In this document: piece by piece, positions 56,790-64,000 of the stretch
Layout: every line of letters starts with the position of its first letter
How positions within the stretch are numbered: position 1 is the stretch's first letter
NCBI GenBank assembly: GCA_028673005.1
Contig: CM054117.1
Location: forward strand, 3,658,001 to 3,722,000
Origin: Tanypteryx hageni
Taxonomy: Eukaryota; Arthropoda; Insecta; Odonata; Petaluridae
Length of the DNA stretch: 64,000 nt
Reading direction: 5' to 3'
Notes under the pieces: generated by a model
Told to the model about the DNA's origin: nothing
Databases searched by the model: none
What the model saw: the letters and a program-made list of their open reading frames with translations, nothing else
Translations under genes and position numbers: made by a program

Positions 56790-57595
56790 TTAATTTATTG
56801 CCTTTTTAATTTGTAATTTAACGCCTTTTTTGTAATTTCTGTTAATTGCTTCCATTTTCTAATTACTGACTTTGTTCGCATTACTATTATACATAACTGT
56901 GTAAAGTGAAACTGCATAAACTGAAGTCGCGTAAACCATGGGAGTGGTGTATTAATATACTTTTCACATTTTGGTAAATTTCGTGTTAGTATAATGACAT
57001 TATCATAAGTATATGTTGTTGTTCAAAATCAATGGCCTTATAATATAGTCCAATGGTTCTTATTAAAAGCACAAAATCATTGCTATCATAATATAAAATC
57101 AATCTCCATAATTAAAGGTAGTAATGGGTTTTTTATTTAATATGGTATATCATGTTTCAGAATTATGACATCAATATATGTATATGTTGTTGGTGGAAAT
57201 CAATTCCCTATTAAAAAGCATTAAATAAATGCTATTACAGCACAGAATATCAATTTCCATTTTAAAACATGGTACTTGTTGCCATGGCAGTTTAAAATCT
57301 TCATTGTTAAAATCTCCTTATTTCCAATTAAAAACCAATTCCTACAGCAATTCGAAACTGATTTGATTTTCATCTTCAAAAATAATAAACATTATTCTTT
57401 CAGCTATAGAACGGTTTTTGTCCTGAGTTTCTATCTCAATTTAACTAATTTTAAATTGCAATTTTATGAAGCCCAATGCAGACTTCCATGCTTATGTCTT
57501 TGTAATTTTAGATTTTTGTTTTGTTGTGACCAAAAAAATTATGCCAAATTTCAAGTCTCTCCAGCTCATCTGGAAGTGGCTAAACATTAGTAACC

Positions 57596-57598
<3 letters not shown>
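56790..57598. other. Unassigned AT-rich DNA with an imperfect repeat
   Basis: TATATGTTGTTG followed by AAATCAATKSCCTWTWA-like sequence occurs at about 57010 and 57183. No gene recognised. Confidence 0.35.

Positions 57599-57599
<1 letters not shown>

Positions 57600-57669
<70 letters not shown>
57600..57669. repeat. TA microsatellite
   Basis: About 35 TA units. Confidence 0.97.
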
Positions 57670-57671
<2 letters not shown>

Positions 57672-57951
57672 CAATAATAATATACCATCAGTAAGAAGAA
57701 GCTATCTATACTATATAGTATACTATATATTATGATATCTATACTATACAGAGCGATGAAAAATTTGCAGACACGGGCTCCACCATGGGATTCCTTGGCA
57801 AAAATTATGGGGCCAATGCTCTTTGGAAAAATTTCCACTGACGCATAGTTTTCACGGAAAACACAGTTAAAGTGAACGCTGATGTGTCAACACTGTAATG
57901 AAAAAAACTGCTTGGCCATGAAATCTGTTCAACAAGAGTGATCATCGCATC

Positions 57952-58015
57952 GTGTGGTTTAGGTTAGTGGCCAGAGTGCTGGCCTACGAAGCAGCAGACT
58001 CAGGTTCAATCCCAC
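57952..58015 (+). repeat. tRNA-like SINE head
   Basis: TGGTTTAGGTTAGTGG resembles an A box and GGTTCAATCCC a B box, spaced as in a tRNA, followed by a T run. The stems are too poor for a working tRNA. Confidence 0.4.
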
Positions 58016-58489
58016 TTTTTTTCTTTCCACGAAATGTCATAAATTTCTTTAATACGTTATTTTTACTTTACAGGCTGTACTATTATTGAAGGTTTAACAC
58101 AAAAATACGAGTAATCTTTAAGAAAATTTTATTTCTCGTAAACACGGGACATTTATGATGTAATGATTAAATGATTATTTATGTTTTGTATTTTATACTA
58201 AAATTACAAATTATTAATAATAATAATAATAATCTTTTAGAATAGCATATCTTTTCTAGTAATCAAGCACAAGTGATGGTTGTTCATTTGGGATCTTTTA
58301 TGAAGTGCTTCAATTCATCCTTCGATGGCACAAGAGCTCATTGGAATCGCTGCGCATGAGATTTCATAATCTAAAAAAATCTGATGTGGCCACCACATGA
58401 CTTTCTCCATATCTGTAATATTTCTATAAATTCCAAATAGGTTAAATGATAATAAATATTTTAAGGAACTGCAAAACATTTTCTCAATG

Positions 58490-58930
58490 TCTGTATGTGT
58501 GTGATAGGAATTTTGTGGGCACTCTAACTCAAAAACTATTTATCAGATCAATGCGAAATTTTATATTTCACACTTTTATTAAAGGGACACGAGTTGATTA
58601 GTTTTTGACAAAAATCGGTCAAACCGGAAGTGGGTGTTTTCACTCTTGTCACTCATTCGTTTTTTTCTTCAAATATTTGCTTTAATACTTGATCAATGCA
58701 AAACATTATTGGAATAAAAGTTGTAGGAAATTTAATTTTCTACAACTTTTGTTCAAAACATTTCCCACAATTTGTTAAAGAGATATTTTTAAAACCATAT
58801 ATTTAACTGCCATCACCACACTACCCACAGGTGACTTTTGTAAACGCTTAGTTACTTCTTAGTAACCCTCCTTTAATTTTCTTAATTTTTGGAGCTTCAT
58901 GGCTATATCCAATATCAGAAGGCTATGGTA
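58490..58930 (-). repeat. Second copy of the 19.8-20.5 kb dispersed repeat
   Basis: The reverse complement matches 19790-20460, including GATATTGGATATA, GAAAATTAAATT, ACTTCCGGTT and AATAGTTTTTGAGTTAGAGT. The gap structure differs slightly. Confidence 0.75.
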
Positions 58931-58939
58931 TGAATTTAT

Positions 58940-59480
58940 TTCCATTCTTTGTTAAGCCTTTGAATTTTTCTCACAGTTCCTTAAAATATTTATTATTAAT
59001 TAACCTATGTATTTGGAATTTTTAGAAATATTACAGGCATGGAGAAGGTCATGTGGAGGACACATCAGATTATTTTTGTACTTCTGAAGGAGAGATCAGA
59101 GCGAGGGAGGGAGAATTCAACGGTGGGTGAATAAGGTGTGCACCCACTTCCAGGTCTGGATCGAGCAATAGATGTGATTTGGTAAGTGCCTTCTTTACCT
59201 TTCCCTCATGTTTTGTTTTTTCCCTAAGTTACACCCCAATCATTTTTTACATATTCACTAAGGCCAGTTTGCTGCAGGCTCCTTTTATATAATTTTTTTA
59301 AATCTAGTTTTCGTGGTGGTAACACCAAGGCCTCATGCACATACACATGCCATCTACAAAGAGAAAGCCTAAAAATGAGCCTAGATATAATTTTCCACCT
59401 TGAATATATGCTGAAAGGAGGAGGTATTTACGGAGTGCACATGGGCAGAGGGTGAATTTAGCCTCACAGAGCAATGCACA
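58940..59480. other. Unassigned DNA
   Basis: No supported feature. Confidence 0.3.
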
Positions 59481-59490
59481 GGATTGATGC

Positions 59491-60348
59491 TAGAGCTGCT
59501 GAAACTCGACCATTATCAAAAGCTCAACCTCGCGAGCTTCTTTTTAAGGTAAAGCTTGGGTAATCTAGCTACCCGAGCTTTTCGTAAAAATTTCAATGTG
59601 TAATAACCACAACACACATTTACATTTCGATTAAATCATTTTCGACAAATAAAGTCTACAGTTTTAAATCTGTCGAAGCACCAGCGCCTTCTATTAGGGC
59701 CGAGTCATCTGGAAAAAAGACAAGTTAGAAACCAAATAAACAAGTGAGAAGTGAATGATGCGCTCTATGGTTAGATCATTTGGAACGACTCCTAATCTTG
59801 CGGATGTAACTGTCATTTGCTCGACCTGCCATGTTTTGCTGAAAGATACTGTCGTGTTTCATGTTTACTTCACATGTTCATATGGAGCAATTTAGCAAAA
59901 AGAAGATTAGAGAGCATTCTGGTTCATAAATTTGTTGAGTTAAGTTTTAGTTTTTAGTTAAATTGTTAGTTTTTTCAGTGCTTTTTTTTCTAAAAATAAG
60001 CTTCCGGAACGCATAGTTTATCAGTGAGTATATCATGTCGATCATTACTATTATGATAGTATAAATACCGTTTCATGGCCTGTCTGGATTCCCTGTCCAT
60101 CCCCATTTTCACAAGTATGCCTCGGAAAGGCTCGGTGGCTGCCTCTGCCGAGTGGTCGCCCATGCCTATAACCAGCCCTGGTCATTATTTTACTTCGCAG
60201 TGGTAGGTACAAGACATCATTCCTGTCCTGCGCAGTACTGCATAGCAGGTTTCGTTACTTAGGCTCGAGGCTCAATTTTTTTTCATAAAAAGCTCGAGCG
60301 AGTAAGATCGAACTGTTCAGCTTGAGCTAGCCTGAGCCAGCAGCTCTA
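59491..60348. mobile_element. Non-autonomous hAT element with TAGAGCTGCT ends
   Basis: Perfect 8-bp duplication ATTGATGC at 59483-59490 and 60349-60356. Inverted ends TAGAGCTGCTGAAACTCG and (complement) TAGAGCTGCTGGCTCAGG. Both subterminal regions are rich in GAGCTT/AGCTCG short repeats. 858 bp, no transposase. Confidence 0.92.
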
Positions 60349-60646
60349 ATTGATGCAAATAGCACAATGGGGCAGAGCCCATAGTTCATTCATATTGTTT
60401 TTTTAATCATTCAAATAATTATGTTACTTATTCATTAAAATAATTGCACATGAGTTTTTTAATTTTAAAATTTTAGAAATTTGCTGAATCACCTAGAAAA
60501 TCTGAAGAAATATCCGTACACAGATTATTTGTTATCAACATTCACTTATAGAAATCTTGAAGATATTTACCCTATTTTATAAATAAAAAATTAAGTTATT
60601 ATTTATTTATTATTATTATTATTTTTGACACATATGTGCTTAGGAG

Positions 60647-60922
60647 TAGGGATGCCAACCATTCAATTTTTAGGTGCATTTTGCTTCCACCATGCCTATT
60701 AGCTTTGGTGTGTCTGTCCATCCAACCATCCGCACGTTAGTTCTCGACTTCTCTGCAATTGTTTTTTATTTAAACATGATTATATTATATATTCTGATTA
60801 AAATTTTGAGTGTTGAACAATTTTGTTTAAAAAGCGAGACATTTGAAATATAAGTCAGGACATGGGAAACACGTTAACAAGTCGGGACAACCCCGCGAAA
60901 ATTGGGACATCTGGCAACCCTA
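60647..60922. mobile_element. Possible hAT-like MITE
   Basis: Ends TAGGGATGCCAAC and (complement) TAGGGTTGCCAGATGTCCC are similar inverted repeats, but no convincing target duplication flanks them. Confidence 0.4.
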
Positions 60923-60929
60923 CCTAAAC

Positions 60930-61620
60930 ACCAAATTTCATCAACATCTGCCGAATACTTTCGCAAATGAAACATTCAGATGGATGGACAGGCACAACCT
61001 GACCATAAGTCATTCTTATTTTACTTTTTGTAAAGAAGGCCTAAAAATTGTACAACAGAACATGAGTTACAACCAATCAGTTGCCCTGTTCACCTCACAC
61101 ATCGCTCCTTGGTACGTCTTTCTTTGGATTTTTCCTGCGGTGGCATGTTTAACCTTCCAACATGACTATCCGATATGGATGCAAATTATAACAAAGCCCA
61201 GTTTCATCGCAGTTGAAAATGTCCTTCAGCTCATAATTTCAATAGTTAGATACTTTCTTGCCAATTATCACCAGTTATGGTATTAGCAGGTGATACTTAG
61301 CTAATCATGCATAACCCCACTACAGTATGACACTTATTGAAACTCTGAAGCCATCCATTTGAGCAAGGCAAATCATCTGCACCAACTCATCCACTTTCTC
61401 CTTTGGAAAAACCCTAGCCTCGCACAACCACTTGAACGATTTTATTTCCAAGTGTTAGACATATCACTTTCCAACTTTGTTTCCAAAAAACTATGGTATA
61501 AGCAGTCCATGGAGTCAAATAATATATTTGAAAAAAATACTGTATTTACCCGAAACAAAGACTTTTTTTTCCAAATTTCAGCTTGCAAAAAGCGAGAGCC
61601 AACTTAAATTCTGATATGGA
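60930..61620. other. Unassigned DNA with open frames
   Basis: A 147-codon + frame (60843-61286) starts inside the preceding MITE and has no recognised domain. Probably chance. Confidence 0.25.
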
Positions 61621-61639
61621 GTGGTATACCGTCATTACA

Positions 61640-62025
61640 TCGTGGTCAATTCATCACGCATCAATTCATCCCATGTCAATTCATCACATAACAAACATCG
61701 GTGTGTTAATACACCGCACCTGCATTCATGGCTCGACAAATTCGTCACGTGACAATTTTGTAGCGAGATTATTTTGTCGCAAGACAAATTGGAAGGCAAG
61801 ACACATTGAATGTTGTACAGCAGGAAGTGAATCCCAATTCATCCCAACAAGTGTCTCTCTCTGCCATATGACAGTCATTGTGTCTCACCTTCCAATTTCT
61901 CTCATGATGAATTAGTTGAACGATGAATTAATGTGTGATGAGTTTGTCATGTGATATATTGACATGCAGTGAATTTTTCATGTGACAAATTGACATGCAA
62001 CCAACTGACTGCTACAAGTTGTCAT
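61640..62025. mobile_element. Foldback-type element
   Basis: Left side repeats TCAATTCATCACATG-like units; right side repeats the complement (CATGTGACAAATTGACATG, GATGAATTA). Inner arms ACAAATTGGAAGGCAAGACAC (61784-61810, shown in part) and 61874-61900 are also inverted. Tandem repeats within long inverted arms are typical of foldback elements or MULE-derived MITEs. Confidence 0.65.
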
Positions 62026-62029
62026 AGAA

Positions 62030-62820
62030 CCATAGAAAGTATTGTTACACCTTTAATCAATGTTGTTTTAAACAAATGAAACATAAGATAAAATAACTGA
62101 ATCTACTGAAATTTTTCATTGCAAACTTAAGATGCGGATTGGAATTAATACAGTATTAATTTTTTAAATACCTCTAAAAAATTGCCTTTTTTCTAACAAA
62201 AAGCCATTTGAATTAATGAATGAACTAGTATACTTATACTGAATACATGTGTTTGAAATATACACCAAATATGCTCAGTGAGAAATTAGGTCATAAAATC
62301 TTTTTTCTGTTTTGACAGTCTGCTAGAAGATTTGGGTAAATATGGTAAGTGTAGAGTTAAGTCCCCATTATTAGATGTTGTTGTTGTTCATGGTTTTGTT
62401 AATTCGCCATTGGAAAATAAATTAACTGTGCAATTGTAGAACAGTAAAGATACCCTTGCTAAAGTGGAAGCAGGTTTTCTTAGAATTTTTCAGGGTTCTG
62501 GTTTGCCTGCTCCCATGAGTAGGGGGGAACCCAAACCGTTAGAACGTTCGAGTATTCCCATTCGTCAAAACTTCATTCCTCCAGCTTCAGTAGTTTGGAT
62601 ACAATGCCACTTCAAATTTTTGAATTTTTCAAAACTGGACCCACCTAGCGGAATATCTATGAACCGCATGTTTATAAGAGCTATCTAATTCAATAAGAAT
62701 TTTCCAAATATCTCTTAAAGCAAAAAAAAACTGTCCTCAGAAGGACAGACAAATGGATAGACAGACAGAGTGATCACATAAGCAGGTTCTTAGGCTGGTT
62801 TTCAAACAAAACAATGCCTT
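62030..62820. other. Unassigned DNA
   Basis: A 74-codon + frame at 62464-62688 has no recognised domain. Nothing else supported. Confidence 0.25.
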
Positions 62821-62829
62821 ATGATATGG

Positions 62830-63060
62830 TCCTGTGGTTGTGTTTGTGTGTGTGTATGTGTATGTGTGTGTCCCCTACTGACAGCTTTTGCAGCAATGGA
62901 CCGATTGTCATGAAACTTGGTATGAGGCACGTGCTGCCAGGGCCCACCTCCAGGCTATATTTTATTTGACAAAGATTGAAGTCCCGGGTTTGATCCCAGG
63001 AACGTGTTTTTCCTATTTGTTTTACATAGGAAGTCTCAAATCCATCGTGCAGAAATGTTT
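62830..63060 (+). repeat. SINE-like dispersed repeat, copy 2
   Basis: Same order as 22420-22720: a TG-rich head, ACCGATTGTCATGAAACTT, GATTGAAGTCCCGGGTTTGATCCC-type core and AATCCATCGTGC. Confidence 0.6.
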
Positions 63061-63835
63061 TCTTTAATACTTTTGGGACTGCCGACACGCTGTCTGAGCG
63101 AGTGCGCACGTCTACCTGCCGATGCAGCATATGCGCTCAAGGTCCCACAATTTCTAATGGAATCCCCACCCTTGCGGGAAACTGGGAATGAGCTGGTAAG
63201 GACAGTAGGCCACAATTTTGGCTCAACCTTCACTGCATTAGCATTGCTCCCAAGTGTTTTTTCTGAGTGATTTTTTCACTTCAGTACTTCATTTTAAACT
63301 CCTTGAAATAGTCGTGTCTTGTGAAATCGTGTTATATTATTATGTTATATTATTATGTTAATAGAAAATAGGGAGTTTAGGTTCTTGGATCTCCTATTCT
63401 AAACATTGTTTTGGAATATTGTTTTGACCGATATTTAAATACGTAAAATAATACCATATTTACTAGCATAATCTCGTTAATTCTCAAATAGTATTTACAA
63501 AATTAAATAAAAATATTACTGTCATATTTTTGTAATTTATTTATCCGTCTCAGACCAAGAATAAGTATAAGAAGTGGCGTAAGCAAATAAATGCCTTTAG
63601 TGCAGCGGATCAAAAGGAACTTGATGGCGTCACGGATCGGGGAAGCAGTCGCCACAGCCCGCCAATGCAGCATATGCGTCCAATTTTATTTTTTGGAATT
63701 CCATACTGACTTCAGTAGTAACACAATAATGACATTTTACATGTTGTTCATGTAAATATCTGCCATATAACGAAAAATTTCAAATCGGGGAGATGGGATT
63801 GTCATGTGTTTTAGAAGTGGTCCCAAAAGTGTTAA
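63061..63835. other. Unassigned DNA
   Basis: GCAGCATATGCG occurs at about 63123 and 63667, a hint of a repeat pair. The segment lies between two halves of the SINE-like family and may be an insertion into it. Confidence 0.3.
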
Positions 63836-63839
63836 TAGA

Positions 63840-63935
63840 TTACAATATCTTAAAATTATGATATCGGAGCAAGGTTTGTACTGTTCTAAAGGGAAAAGAA
63901 TACAGATTCTAATTCTTATTGCAGAATTTCGATAA
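63840..63935 (+). repeat. SINE-like dispersed repeat, 3' part
   Basis: AATATCTTAAAATTATGATATCGGAGC and the following GATTCTAATTCTTAT-like tail (both quoted in part) match 22648-22720. Confidence 0.5.
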
Positions 63936-64000
63936 TTTATCGTATTTTCTAGAATTTCTATTAAAACAGCATTTTTGCATTTTAAATCGCATTTTATCGG

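Overview
This is eukaryotic nuclear DNA, almost certainly from an arthropod and probably an insect. I base that on one spliced gene for an RGK-family GTPase of the insect type and on a dense load of insect-style transposons. No operons, ribosome binding sites, CRISPR arrays or rRNA genes are present. The species cannot be named from the sequence alone.

The one host gene I can support is the RGK GTPase (Rgk1-like) on the + strand. It has five coding exons from 23093 to 28086 and encodes about 715 residues. The exons are GC-rich islands in AT-rich DNA. Upstream lie purine-rich tandem repeats (19.3-21.2 kb). A possible polyadenylation signal lies about 490 bp after the stop.

Left flank (1-19.2 kb) is a transposon graveyard. 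A ZMYM1-like hAT transposase pseudogene (1-1645, minus) is followed by a near-complete 5.87-kb P-element/THAP9-like transposon (2087-7959). That element has 46-bp terminal inverted repeats (TIRs) and a perfect 8-bp target site duplication (TSD), and it probably sits inside the hAT element. Then come a small MITE, a tRNA-like sequence, Penelope-like and LINE fragments, a KIAA1586-like hAT pseudogene, and a TAA-flanked MITE.

Right flank (28.1-64 kb) is AT-rich and also transposon-dominated. It holds hAT, Helitron and piggyBac MITEs; a Mutator-like element (36.2-39.5 kb) whose transposase is split by a piggyBac-type MITE exactly at TTAA; a LINE (43.7-48.2 kb) whose endonuclease is split by a piggyBac element and which also carries a pogo-like MITE; Helitron helicase remnants on both sides of a 500-N assembly gap (52738-53237); Penelope-like remnants; further hAT elements; and a foldback element.

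No transposase here is intact: nearly all show stops, frameshifts or insertions. The value of the window lies in the well-preserved insertion footprints, which let the order of insertion be read, and in the RGK gene. I found no convincing new multi-gene system.
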